DNA from: Algoriphagus faecimaris | GTDB lineage: Bacteria; Bacteroidota; Bacteroidia; Cytophagales; Cyclobacteriaceae | Length of the DNA stretch: 59,965 nucleotides | Direction of reading: 5' to 3' | NCBI RefSeq assembly: GCF_900101705.1 | Contig: NZ_FNAC01000030.1 | Span: 1 to 59,965 of the forward strand | Part shown: positions 52,210-59,965 of the stretch, piece after piece | Layout of the letters: the number at the start of each line of letters is the position of its first letter | How positions within the stretch are numbered: the first letter of the stretch is position 1 | Notes under the pieces: generated by a model | Seen by the model: only the letters and a program-made list of their open reading frames with translations | Told to the model about the DNA's origin: nothing | Database searches by the model: none | Program-made: the position numbers and the translations under genes

Positions 52210-55200
52210 AAAAATATATTCTTTTTCTCCTATTGATGGGTTTTTGCCAATTGCTTACTGCCCAGATCGTCGGAAGCTCTTCCTGTATGGATGTCATTCC
52301 CTCTGCTCCTTCCAAGGTGATTTATAGTAATACCCAAACTATTATGTCTGCCAACATTGCGCCTTCTGGCTTTTCTTATCGTTGGTATGATTCAAATGGT
52401 TCAACCCAAGTATCAACCAGTCAATTTTTCGCAACTCCGATACTTTATGCAAGCAAAACCTATTTCCTAGCCTATTACCACAATTCCACGGGATGCCTTA
52501 CCGTAAAGGTGCCGATCCGCGTTGATTTATATCAAGAGGATAGAAACTGGGTTAGAGAATATGTAGCCAGAGATACGGTTGTTGCGGACTTTGGACTCCG
52601 AAACTCCTCACAAACCCAATCCTTTAAATCAACCACATACCATGATGGATTGGGTAGGGAAATCCAGCAAGTAGCCATCAAGGCAGGAAATACGGGTAGT
52701 GATATCATCACACCGATAACCTATGATTCTTATGGGCGGCCTTACCGGGATTATTTACCGGTCCCAAATAATTCTACTTCAATAGGATTGTTTAGACCCA
52801 CCGCCACTAGCCTTCATAGCAGTTACTATAATACCACCTACAGTGACAGCAGGGGATATGCAGACAAAACCTATGAGGCTTCTCCCTTAAATCGGGTATT
52901 GAAGCAGGGAGTACCCGGGACTCCGTGGGTGGGTCATGAACTGGAGTTCATCGAAGGGACCAATTCATCAGGTGATAGTGTGAGGGTTTGGACTGTCGGA
53001 TCGGCTGGACTACCGGAATCCACTGCAATTTTCCCCGCCGGTACACTTTCAAAAAACGAAACAAGGGATGAGGATGATCGTCGTGTGATTGAATATATGG
53101 ACAGGCTGGGTAGACTAATTTTAAAAAAAGTACAGTTTTCTGATAACCCCACTTTGCATCATGACGGCTGGCTTTGTACCTATTATGTCTATGATTCTTT
53201 TGGTCGATTAAGGGTGGTCATGCCTCCTAAAGCAATCGGTACCTTAAGGAATTCGAATAAGTGGTACGGTTCCACCTGGAATTCATTAAAATTCAACCAA
53301 TACTACTTGTATTCCTATGATGCCAGAGGAAGGGTGATTACCAAAAAGTTGCCAGGCAAGGCTCCAGAGGAATATGTTTATGACCTGCAGGATAGGCTTG
53401 TGGCCTCTCGGGACAGTCTATTGATAGTACAAGGCAAATGGCATTATCGTAAATATGATGCATTGGGAAGGGAAGTGATGACAGGACTGGTTGCCAATAC
53501 TCAATCCAGATCATCTTTACAGACGGATTTGGATGGAATGGGATCAAACAATGCGGTGATCAATGCTACCTCTGGAAAAACCGGATCAACCAATGCCGGA
53601 GGTTTTCCAACCAGCAGTGAAGGTGATGTACTGACAGTTACCTATTATGATCATTATAATTTCAAAAAAAGTACCCTCAATTTCTCCCAATTACCCGGAT
53701 ACCCCGCCTCCAGTTCTCAAACCCATGGACTGGTGACCGGCAAGCTGGTCCGAAATCTGAGTTCAGGATTGCGGCATGAATCTGTATACTTTTATGACGC
53801 TCAAGGCCGCTTGATTCAATCACTTGAAGAACATCATCTGTCAGGTACTTTGAGGGCTTCGACCAAATTTGACTTTGAGAATAAACCCGTACAAACCACC
53901 AGCCAACTGACCGGTCCTTCCTCTCAGACCATCATCAAAGACTATCATTACAACAATGTGGGAATGATTAAAAAAATCACCCATAAAATCAATTCAGGCC
54001 CCACAGTTACCTTGGCGGAATTTAGCTATGATGAGCTGGGTAAACTGACCAACAAGGTTTTTCCGGTTGCGGCAAATGCCTCCACTTCGTTTACCTATAA
54101 TATCCGTGGCTGGTTGAAAAAAATCAATAATCCGCAAACGGTGAATGGAACAGGAGCGGTATTTGCCCAAGAACTCTTTTACGAATCCGGGGGGACGAGT
54201 CCGCAGTTCAATGGGAATGTTTCCAAAATTGAATGGAAGGGAAAAGACGATATCAAGCGAATCTATAACTACACTTATGACCCTGTTAGTCGCTTGAAAA
54301 CAGCCACCTACTCAGTTCCTTCTGCGACAAGCCAAAATGGGCGATATAATTTGAGTAATATCAATTATGATCAAAATGGGAATATCACCAGTATGAACCG
54401 ATCCAACCAACTGACGGGTACTACCTTTGGATTGGTGGATCAGCTGACCTATACCTACCCCTGGAATGGAAACAAACTGACTCAGGTGGCAGATGCCATA
54501 AGCTCCACAAGCTACCTGTCCAAGGACTTTAAAGAGCGGAGCAGCAGCAGCTATACCTATGATAAAAACGGCAACCTGACCAAAAACCTCGATAAGGAAA
54601 TCAACAGTATTACTTATAATCATTTAAATCTTCCTCAGGTGATCACCTTTACGGGAACCAATCGGAAGATAGAATACCAATATAATGCAGAAGGCATAAA
54701 GGTACGGCAGGTCAATACGAACGGTTCCACAGTCACCACCCTAAACTATCTTGGGGAATTTGTGCTGGAGGGATCTGCCATGAGCTATATACTTCACGAT
54801 GAGGGAAGGGCGGCTTATGAAGGGGGAACCTATCACTATGAGTTCTTTATCAAAGATCATCTGGGCAATGTGCGTCAGGTGGTTCGGGCTCCGTTATCAG
54901 GAGCCAGAATCGCCACTATGGAGCCGGAGAAGGCAGAAGAAGAGGAGCAATATTTCCAAAACATCAAAGAATCCAGACAAGGTTCTGCCGAGCACAATAA
55001 GACACCCGGTGGATATGCCACAGCATGGCTCAATGCTGACCGCGGAAGGATCCTTGGACCATCCCGGAGCCAAGAAGTACAGGAGGGGGATAGCGTGGAA
55101 CTTGGTGTATTTGGAAAATATGTAGACCCCAAGAAGTTCAGACTAAGTCCGGCGACCTTTGCCCGAACCGGGATGGACCGCAAGATCATCCGCACACTCG

Positions 55201-56447
55201 GGGAGTACGGGCAAAACCTGGCCGCCTCCCCCAACGAACTTGCGATAGCCAATGTCATTGCGCTGGTGATTACCGAACTTCAACAGAAACCTGCCCCCGA
55301 AGCTTACATGGGTTACGCTTTGTATGATGCCGATAGTAATCTGTACGAACAAGGAAAGGTAGTTTTGAGCAAAAGAGCCAGAAACAAGCATGAGGAACTG
55401 ATTGAGAAGATCGCAGTGAGGAAGGATGGCTACATCGAAACATTCTTGGTCAACGAGACAAGTGAAAACGTCTGGTTCGATCAGTTCCGGATCATGAGTA
55501 CTGGTCCCTTAATCGTACAGGAGACTCATTATGATCCCTGGGGTGTTGAACTAAGCGGATTGGGTTACCAATATGGCGGAATCAAAATAAATCCGTATTT
55601 ATACAACGGAAAAGAGGCAAACGGCCACTTGGGAGTGAATATCTATGATTACGGGGCGAGGCTCTATGATCCGGCGATCGGTCGGTGGTTTGTGATCGAT
55701 CCTTTGGCAGAAAAAATGACCCGCCATTCTCCGTTCAACTATGCCTTTGACAATCCGATCCGCTTTATCGATCCGGATGGGATGGAGCCTTACTCCGCGC
55801 TTGGGGAGGTAAAGACTTCCGGGGAGAGTATGAGTATGGAGGATGAAACCGAGAAAAGTGTGATGAATGGGGAGGAGTCAGGGGGTGATGAACCTGTTAT
55901 GGTCAATATTGGTTACGGGGAAATTAGCTCTGATATGATTACCACAGGGATTGATTTTATGGGTAATTTTCAAAGTGCTAATTCAAATAAACCAAAGCTG
56001 ACTGATGTTTCCGATAAATTTTATGATCAATTAAATAAAACAAATGAATTTTTTTCAAGTCAAGCGAGTAGATTTGAAAATCTAGCAAAAGAAAATGGGT
56101 GGAATAAATACGAGCTTTTGAAAGCAAAACTTGAGTTCTTTAAATCACAAGTTGGAACTGGAAAGCCATTTGATATTAAACAACCTGGTAAATCCTTCAG
56201 CCAAGAAGAAATCGGGTCAAAGGCTATATTTAATGGAAGTGAATACAATTTTGATGACTTTGGAAATATGAACTATGGACTGGCAGCAAGGGCATTTGGA
56301 TTGAATTTGATTACAGCAATTGCAGGGGCTGGATATAACCAAACCTTTCAAACAAAAACCCCTGATTTTTCAAATCCATTGGGCTTTTTTGATCACAAAA
56401 GGGATACAATTATGATTATTAAAGGATTTTATATTCGGCCACAATGA
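52206..56447 (+). CDS. Rhs polymorphic toxin with toxin 44-like C-terminal tip
   Basis: The 1413-residue protein starts with a signal peptide (MKKYILFLLLMGFCQLLTAQ) and an Ig/PKD-like segment (about 30-105). A DUF6443-like region follows with TYHDGLGREIQQVAIKAGN, then YD/Rhs repeats (YDSFGRLRVVMPP, YDARGRVITKKLPG, YDKNGNLTKNL). The Rhs-associated core is [38 protein letters not shown] and [11 protein letters not shown] (about 1138-1200). The last ~210 residues are a variable tip whose end resembles Bacterial toxin 44: NFDDFGNMNYGLAARAFG, AGAGYNQ and a final DTIMIIKGF. The overlap by 4 bases with the next gene fits a toxin-immunity pair. Confidence 0.8.
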   Translation: MKKYILFLLLMGFCQLLTAQIVGSSSCMDVIPSAPSKVIYSNTQTIMSANIAPSGFSYRWYDSNGSTQVSTSQFFATPILYASKTYFLAYYHNSTGCLTVKVPIRVDLYQEDRNWVREYVARDTVVADFGLRNSSQTQSFKSTTYHDGLGREIQQVAIKAGNTGSDIITPITYDSYGRPYRDYLPVPNNSTSIGLFRPTATSLHSSYYNTTYSDSRGYADKTYEASPLNRVLKQGVPGTPWVGHELEFIEGTNSSGDSVRVWTVGSAGLPESTAIFPAGTLSKNETRDEDDRRVIEYMDRLGRLILKKVQFSDNPTLHHDGWLCTYYVYDSFGRLRVVMPPKAIGTLRNSNKWYGSTWNSLKFNQYYLYSYDARGRVITKKLPGKAPEEYVYDLQDRLVASRDSLLIVQGKWHYRKYDALGREVMTGLVANTQSRSSLQTDLDGMGSNNAVINATSGKTGSTNAGGFPTSSEGDVLTVTYYDHYNFKKSTLNFSQLPGYPASSSQTHGLVTGKLVRNLSSGLRHESVYFYDAQGRLIQSLEEHHLSGTLRASTKFDFENKPVQTTSQLTGPSSQTIIKDYHYNNVGMIKKITHKINSGPTVTLAEFSYDELGKLTNKVFPVAANASTSFTYNIRGWLKKINNPQTVNGTGAVFAQELFYESGGTSPQFNGNVSKIEWKGKDDIKRIYNYTYDPVSRLKTATYSVPSATSQNGRYNLSNINYDQNGNITSMNRSNQLTGTTFGLVDQLTYTYPWNGNKLTQVADAISSTSYLSKDFKERSSSSYTYDKNGNLTKNLDKEINSITYNHLNLPQVITFTGTNRKIEYQYNAEGIKVRQVNTNGSTVTTLNYLGEFVLEGSAMSYILHDEGRAAYEGGTYHYEFFIKDHLGNVRQVVRAPLSGARIATMEPEKAEEEEQYFQNIKESRQGSAEHNKTPGGYATAWLNADRGRILGPSRSQEVQEGDSVELGVFGKYVDPKKFRLSPATFARTGMDRKIIRTLGEYGQNLAASPNELAIANVIALVITELQQKPAPEAYMGYALYDADSNLYEQGKVVLSKRARNKHEELIEKIAVRKDGYIETFLVNETSENVWFDQFRIMSTGPLIVQETHYDPWGVELSGLGYQYGGIKINPYLYNGKEANGHLGVNIYDYGARLYDPAIGRWFVIDPLAEKMTRHSPFNYAFDNPIRFIDPDGMEPYSALGEVKTSGESMSMEDETEKSVMNGEESGGDEPVMVNIGYGEISSDMITTGIDFMGNFQSANSNKPKLTDVSDKFYDQLNKTNEFFSSQASRFENLAKENGWNKYELLKAKLEFFKSQVGTGKPFDIKQPGKSFSQEEIGSKAIFNGSEYNFDDFGNMNYGLAARAFGLNLITAIAGAGYNQTFQTKTPDFSNPLGFFDHKRDTIMIIKGFYIRPQ

Positions 56448-56944
56448 GAAAAATTATATATATATTCATGATGTTATTAGTTTTAATGTCATGTAAGAAA
56501 AATACTCGGATCAAATTCAATGATTCAATTAATGAAGTATCAAGTTCAATGTTAAATATTGCTGATTTTATTGAGATGAATTCAAAGACAGGAATTAAAA
56601 ATATTTTCGTTGACAACAATGATATTTTTTATATAAACAATACAAGTATTGGATTATTTAAGGAGTCAAATTCTGAGGATTTGGTGAATTTATTCAAAGG
56701 CAAATATACAAGAATCGAAATGGAGTTTCTTTTAAGAGATTTTAATCAATTAATGAGAAATGATATTTCATCCGTATTTATTGATCCCGTATATAACCAA
56801 ATTTTTTTTACATATAACCGAAGTCCTGAAAATTCTTATATTCAAATGCGTTTATTAACATTTAATATTGACTTCGAGGGGTTTGATGATAATTTTGAGG
56901 TTCTAGATACCAAGGAAGACTTATTTTTAATTGCCCCAAAATAA
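56444..56944 (+). CDS. Putative immunity lipoprotein for the main Rhs tip
   Basis: The 166-residue protein has a lipobox (VLMSCKKNTRIKF) after a short signal peptide, then an acidic, aromatic-rich mature part (FKGKYTRIEMEFLLRDFNQL; ISSVFIDPVYNQIFFTYNRS; FNIDFEGFDDNFEVLDT). Its start overlaps the Rhs stop by 4 bases (ATGA), the classical position for an immunity gene. A lipoprotein immunity protein would act in the periplasm or at the outer membrane, matching a toxin that enters through the envelope. No named family is recognised. Confidence 0.65.
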   Translation: MRKIIYIFMMLLVLMSCKKNTRIKFNDSINEVSSSMLNIADFIEMNSKTGIKNIFVDNNDIFYINNTSIGLFKESNSEDLVNLFKGKYTRIEMEFLLRDFNQLMRNDISSVFIDPVYNQIFFTYNRSPENSYIQMRLLTFNIDFEGFDDNFEVLDTKEDLFLIAPK

Positions 56945-57263
56945 AAAGAATAAGTCTGAAATATGAATTAGAGTTTTAGTCCATACTTGGAGTGGGGTAT
57001 GATTGATTTTTTGGGAAGTCGTCTCCTAGACGTAATTTCATTTAGGGCCTTCTAGGAAAATAAAAACTGAGGATTTAGAGAAGTTAAGCTAGCTTTAAAA
57101 TTTAGGAGGAAACAAGTGTAAGGAATTATGAAAAAGACGGCTAAAAGGCATGCCCATCGCTTAGCCTATACCAGCCAAAGCCAGCTTTCGTTCATCGGAT
57201 TTGAAACTCTGTTTTACTATGGGTTATGAGCACAGGTCCGCTTATTGTCCAAGAAACGCACGG

Positions 57264-57306
57264 CGCCCGATGAGCTTGCCTCCAGAGGGAGGCGAAGCAA
57301 TATCGG
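57264..57306. repeat. REP-like palindrome inserted in the Rhs fragment, first
   Basis: CCGAT at 57267 and ATCGG at 57302 form the outer arms. GCCTCC/GGAGGC with GCTT/AAGC form an inner imperfect stem (with a bulge). Same family as the element at 57532. Confidence 0.65.
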
Positions 57307-57354
57307 AAATCCCTGGGGTCTGGAATTGACAGGACTGGGATATCAGAATGGAGA

Positions 57355-57417
57355 GGACCGAGCGTTAAAAATCAGTCCGGTGGACTGATTTAGCGAGGGT
57401 CCAGCTTGCAGGGTGGG
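57355..57417. repeat. REP-like hairpin element, copy 2 (covaries with 23.2 kb)
   Basis: The conserved ends CCGAGCGTTAAAAA and CCAGCTTGCAGGG are as at 23229, but the stem is AAATCAGTCC / GGACTGATTT instead of AAAATTAGCC / GGCTAATTTT. Both stems are 10 bp and perfectly paired. Confidence 0.7.
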
Positions 57418-57440
57418 AGGAATTTTTATCTTTGTAATGA

Positions 57441-57472
57441 GGGCTAATCTAGCGAAGTGCCGGCTTGTAGGT
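57441..57472. repeat. Half copy of the same hairpin element
   Basis: GGCTAAT followed by TAGCGAAGTGCCGGCTTGTAGG matches the right half of the 23.2-kb copy (GGCTAAT, then GCGCCAGCTTGCAGG) with several substitutions. Its left half is absent. Confidence 0.5.
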
Positions 57473-57531
57473 CAGGTGGCAAACGGCCACTTGGGAGTGA
57501 ATCTGTACGATTATGGAGCGAGGATGTACAG

Positions 57532-57602
57532 CCTGTCCCGATGAACTTGCCTTCCGATAGGAAGGTTAAGCGATATCGGGAACCCTGCCCCGATTCATCG
57601 GA
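57532..57602. repeat. REP-like palindrome inserted in the Rhs fragment, last
   Basis: CCCGAT (57537) pairs with ATCGGG (57575), with the inner stem GCCTTCC / GGAAGG. A second short palindrome (CCGATTCATCGG) follows. It interrupts the codons between ARMY and RWFV of the Rhs core. Confidence 0.65.
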
Positions 57603-57614
57603 ATCAGATGGTTT

Positions 57615-58298
57615 GTGATCGATCCGTTGGCAGAAAAAATGACCCGCCATTCTCCGTTCAACTATGCCTATGACAATCCAATCCGATTTATCGATCCGGA
57701 TGGGATGGAGCCATACTCAGCACTTGGGGAGGTAAAGACTTCCGGGGAGAGTATGAGCTCGGAAGATGAGACCGAGAAAAGTGTGATGAATGGGGAGGAG
57801 CGTGGAAGTCAGGATTGTGAAGGTTGTACTTCCTTGCCTGAGTTTGTGGTGGAAGCGCCCAAATTGGAAAAAGCAATTGCATTACCCCTCGTTAGTATTA
57901 GACCCGTTTTTACTTTGAATCCGGTTGCGGCATGGACTGGGATATCTATGGGAGCTACCTATTTAGCCTTTGATGCAGGAATTCGAATTGAGGAGACAAC
58001 GATATCGATTGCGAGAGTATTGGAACGATTAGGATTTAATCCTAATGTTTTGGGGAAAAATCAAGTAGATTATGCACCTCCTCCTGGAGTATTGCCAGGA
58101 TTTCCAGGAGCAACCCGAGTTAAACCTAAAGGGGGGAGGGCACGGTGGAGAACAAAAGATGGTGATATTTTAGAATGGGATTCGCAACACGGAGATGTTG
58201 AAGTTTATGATAAAAATGGAAAACATAAAGGATCTGCAAGGCCTACCGATCCTAATATATACAAACCTCAAGTAAAAGGAAGAAAAATAGACCCCTGA
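57615..58298 (+). CDS. Displaced Rhs tip cassette with colicin E3-type rRNase domain
   Basis: The frame is a continuation of the broken Rhs core (V of RWFVID) and encodes about 227 residues. The first ~55 match the main Rhs tip junction nearly residue for residue ([20 protein letters not shown], then [14 protein letters not shown]). A new linker with a hydrophobic stretch follows. The last ~75 residues are a colicin E3-like ribonuclease: [45 protein letters not shown] and a final VKGRKIDP. The catalytic Asp, His and Glu of colicin E3 (D510, H513, E517) align with the D, H and E here. It would cut 16S rRNA at the decoding site. No start codon is certain. Confidence 0.82.
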   Translation: MIDPLAEKMTRHSPFNYAYDNPIRFIDPDGMEPYSALGEVKTSGESMSSEDETEKSVMNGEERGSQDCEGCTSLPEFVVEAPKLEKAIALPLVSIRPVFTLNPVAAWTGISMGATYLAFDAGIRIEETTISIARVLERLGFNPNVLGKNQVDYAPPPGVLPGFPGATRVKPKGGRARWRTKDGDILEWDSQHGDVEVYDKNGKHKGSARPTDPNIYKPQVKGRKIDP

Positions 58299-58302
58299 AA
58301 TC

Positions 58303-58545
58303 ATGAAAGTTAAACGAATCATATCTAAATATCATTTCAATAGTGAAAGTAGGATAGAGGAAATTATTTTACCAGAATTGGATATAAGGTGGTTGTCATC
58401 TTGTTTTAAACATCCTACCTCTGATAGTTTACTTTATAATTCATACCGAATTGGACCCAACGAATATAAAAAAATGATTGAAGTATTGGATATTAAATTA
58501 GATTTAGAAAATTTTGAGTATTTTCTGGAATCAGCTAGTTATTAA
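58303..58545 (+). CDS. Putative immunity protein for the E3-type toxin tip
   Basis: The 80-residue acidic protein begins MKVKRIISKYHFNSESRIEE and ends LENFEYFLESASY, 4 bases after the toxin frame stops. Size, acidity (a basic toxin is expected to bind an acidic partner) and position fit a cognate immunity protein for the E3-type nuclease. The sequence is not close to the classical ImmE3, so the family is unnamed here. It acts in the cytoplasm, since it has no signal peptide. Confidence 0.65.
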   Translation: MKVKRIISKYHFNSESRIEEIILPELDIRWLSSCFKHPTSDSLLYNSYRIGPNEYKKMIEVLDIKLDLENFEYFLESASY

Positions 58546-58705
58546 TATAAAAATCATTAAATAGTTCATCTGAAAATACCTTATTGAAAAGATATGTCAA
58601 TTCTAATAAGGTGTAGCAAATATTCAATATTCCTTAAAGTGTAAATCTAATTTTGCTGAGAAGGATATATAATAAAGTAAGTAAAAATACGTCCTGATAT
58701 TCCGA

Positions 58706-59356
58706 TGATTTATCGATCCTGATGGGATGGAGTCTTACGCTGTACTTGGGGTGGTAAAGACTTCCGGGGAGAGTATGAGCTCGGAAGATGAGACCGAGAA
58801 AAGTGTGATGGATAGGGAGGAGTCAGAGGGTGATGAACCTGTTATGGTCAATATTGGTTACGGGGAGATTAGCTCTGATATGATTACCACCGGGATTGAT
58901 TTTATGGGTAATTTTCAAATTGAAGGTGTTGAAAAATCTAAAAATAAAGATTGTTGTGGGGATGAAAATAAATCCAATCAAAGGAGATCTCCAAATGAGA
59001 TTTCAAGAGCAGAAAATGATGGTTATGGATATGCTGGAAATTCTAGAGAAATAAATGGAAAAACATACTATAAAATGTCAACAAGAGGAGGACAATTTTT
59101 TTGGGTTGATAATGCTTGGAATTCTCTTCCAAGTACATCATTTAATTTCTGGAAAACATATATGGGGGAAGATTTGCAAAAATATTTTCCAATTCTTCAA
59201 AATCCTCAAAATAGAAGTTCAATAAGTAATGTTGGAGTAAGTATTTTTGAAACGTTTTATCTTGAAAAGTTGATTCGTTGGCCGTTTCCTCTACCTATTT
59301 ATGTTCCGCGAGAATTTATAAATAACGGCGAACCTCAGAAATTCAATCAAGAATAA
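58706..59356 (+). CDS. Second displaced Rhs tip cassette, unrecognised toxin
   Basis: The readable part begins at [14 protein letters not shown] (58710), immediately after an in-frame TGA, and shares the ensuing linker [17 protein letters not shown] and the block MVNIGYGEISSDMITTGIDF with the main tip. From about residue 75 the sequence is different: a Cys-rich patch (KDCCGDENK), GYGYAGNSREINGKTYYKMS, RGGQFFWVDNAWNSLP and a hydrophobic LIRWPFPLPIYVPREF end. I recognise no toxin family. The lack of a start codon suggests a silent cassette. A small membrane peptide follows. Confidence 0.6.
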
Positions 59357-59377
59357 ATAATTTTATAAGAAAAAGTC

Positions 59378-59479
59378 ATGCCTTTAATGCCCTGGAATAA
59401 AATTAGTTGGAAAACAATGATAAGTTTATCCTTGGTTTTCTTGTTGATTTTAATACTACTTATAATCCTATACAGGTAA
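59378..59479 (+). CDS. 33-residue membrane peptide after the second displaced tip
   Basis: ATG at 59378 to TAA at 59477-59479 encodes MPLMPWNKISWKTM and then one membrane helix (ISLSLVFLLILILLIILYR). It lies 21 bases after the tip's stop. Position suggests an immunity or regulatory peptide, but a truncated larger membrane protein is equally possible. Confidence 0.4.
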   Translation: MPLMPWNKISWKTMISLSLVFLLILILLIILYR

Positions 59480-59586
59480 ATATCCTTTTGGATTTAAATA
59501 AAAAATCAATTTAAAGTATTGAATTTGGTTGAGCATACCCCTGCTGAGTGTAATTTTAAGTTGAATTTAAAATAGATATTGCCTAG

Positions 59587-59605
59587 GCGTAATTTGTAAT
59601 TACGC
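59587..59605. repeat. REP-like palindrome
   Basis: GCGTAATT-tgt-AATTACGC, same style as CCTCGGAATT-tgt-AATTCCGAGG at 44606. Followed by ATACAAATTTGTAT, a second palindrome. Confidence 0.55.
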
Positions 59606-59762
59606 ATTCGTATCAATACAAATTTGTATGAGGGAAGGACAAGGTGTTAAGAATTCCGATAATGACCGGAATTAGCCTTAGGCTAGATTGTTGGGCAGAC
59701 AAAATCACCCAGCGCCTACTTAAACTTCATAGGTGCTGATGAATACGATGCCGGGGTGGGGA

Positions 59763-59965
59763 AGAATCCTGGGCCCATCCCGAAACCAGGAAGTGCAGGA
59801 GGGGGATAGTGTGGAACTTGGTGTTTTTGGAAAATACGTAGAACCCAAGAAGTTCAGACTAAGTCCGGCAACCTTTGCCCGAACCGGGATGGACCGCAAG
59901 ATCATCCGCACACTCGGGGAGTATGGGCAAAACCTGGCCGCCTCCCCCAACGAACTTGCGATAGC
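59763..59965 (+). pseudogene. Rhs fragment running off the right edge
   Basis: The frame RILGPSRNQEVQEGDSVELG continues in the same order as the main Rhs (55045-55257) to NELAI at the window end. It has no start and no upstream Rhs part within the window. It is another displaced or duplicated Rhs piece. Confidence 0.75.

Larger units (their letters stand above)
57226..57614 (+). pseudogene. Rhs C-terminal fragment broken by small palindromic insertions
   Basis: Reading right from 57226, short stretches match the main Rhs core in order: MSTGPLIVQETH, then GNPWGLELTGLGYQNG (about 57307-57351), then ANGHLGVNLYDYGARMY (about 57480-57530), then [12 protein letters not shown] continuing into the next gene. 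Between them lie non-Rhs insertions of about 44, 65-125 and 75 bases, each palindromic. A TAA occurs in the last one. The original Rhs was therefore split into pieces and is not translated as one chain. Confidence 0.75.

Overview
The window looks like a chromosomal segment of a Bacteroidota bacterium, most likely order Cytophagales and close to Cyclobacteriaceae/Algoriphagus (inference). The signs are two SusC/SusD pairs, LytS/LytTR two-component systems, TlpA-like proteins, DUF6520, Bacteroidota-style promoters (TTTG, about 19 bases, TAnnTTTG-like) and Rhs genes with a DUF6443-like head. No rRNA, tRNA or CRISPR array was seen.

Bases 1-13 kb: an IS1595 transposase end abutting a truncated beta-propeller gene, then a LytTR regulator/kinase pair divergent from a TonB-dependent receptor. 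Core-type genes follow: pdhB, an aldehyde dehydrogenase with a rhodanese, a metallophosphoesterase, hisS, ybaB, a glycosyltransferase and a PspC protein. Bases 13-21.5 kb: a TPR/OmpA-like protein and a SusC-SusD-lipoprotein operon with a long structured leader. Bases 21.5-33 kb are accessory DNA: hypothetical and decayed genes, an ImmA/IrrE-PIN toxin-antitoxin-like pair and an IS1595 copy between two long direct repeats, a methyltransferase, a secreted M57-like protease, a fused MNT-HEPN protein facing an Xre regulator, and gene-free DNA with unusual phased short repeats.

Bases 33-48 kb form what I think is the most interesting unit: TlpA-like thioredoxin, SusC and SusD in one direction; DUF6520 (small, secreted, two Cys) and MauE/DoxX (redox membrane protein) in the other; a small HTH protein; a LytS/LytTR pair; and a full-length LanB-type lanthipeptide dehydratase. 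Direct repeats of about 13 bp, spaced 20-21 bp apart, lie upstream of mauE and of lanB in the same orientation relative to each gene. Further copies lie between mauE and the HTH gene and inside the 5' end of the kinase gene. This suggests one LytTR-controlled regulon joining a redox/outer-membrane module to a RiPP-type modification enzyme. No LanC and no obvious lanthipeptide precursor are present.

Bases 48-60 kb are an Rhs polymorphic-toxin locus: two large secreted Rhs/SpvB-like proteins with a small protein between them, a main tip (toxin 44-like) with a putative lipoprotein immunity gene, then displaced tip cassettes. One displaced tip ends in a clear colicin E3-type rRNase with its own putative immunity gene. 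Another carries an unrecognised toxin, followed by a 33-residue membrane peptide. A last Rhs fragment runs off the window. The decaying Rhs copy between tips has been split by several small palindromic (REP-like) elements, one of which shows compensatory stem changes relative to a second copy 34 kb away.
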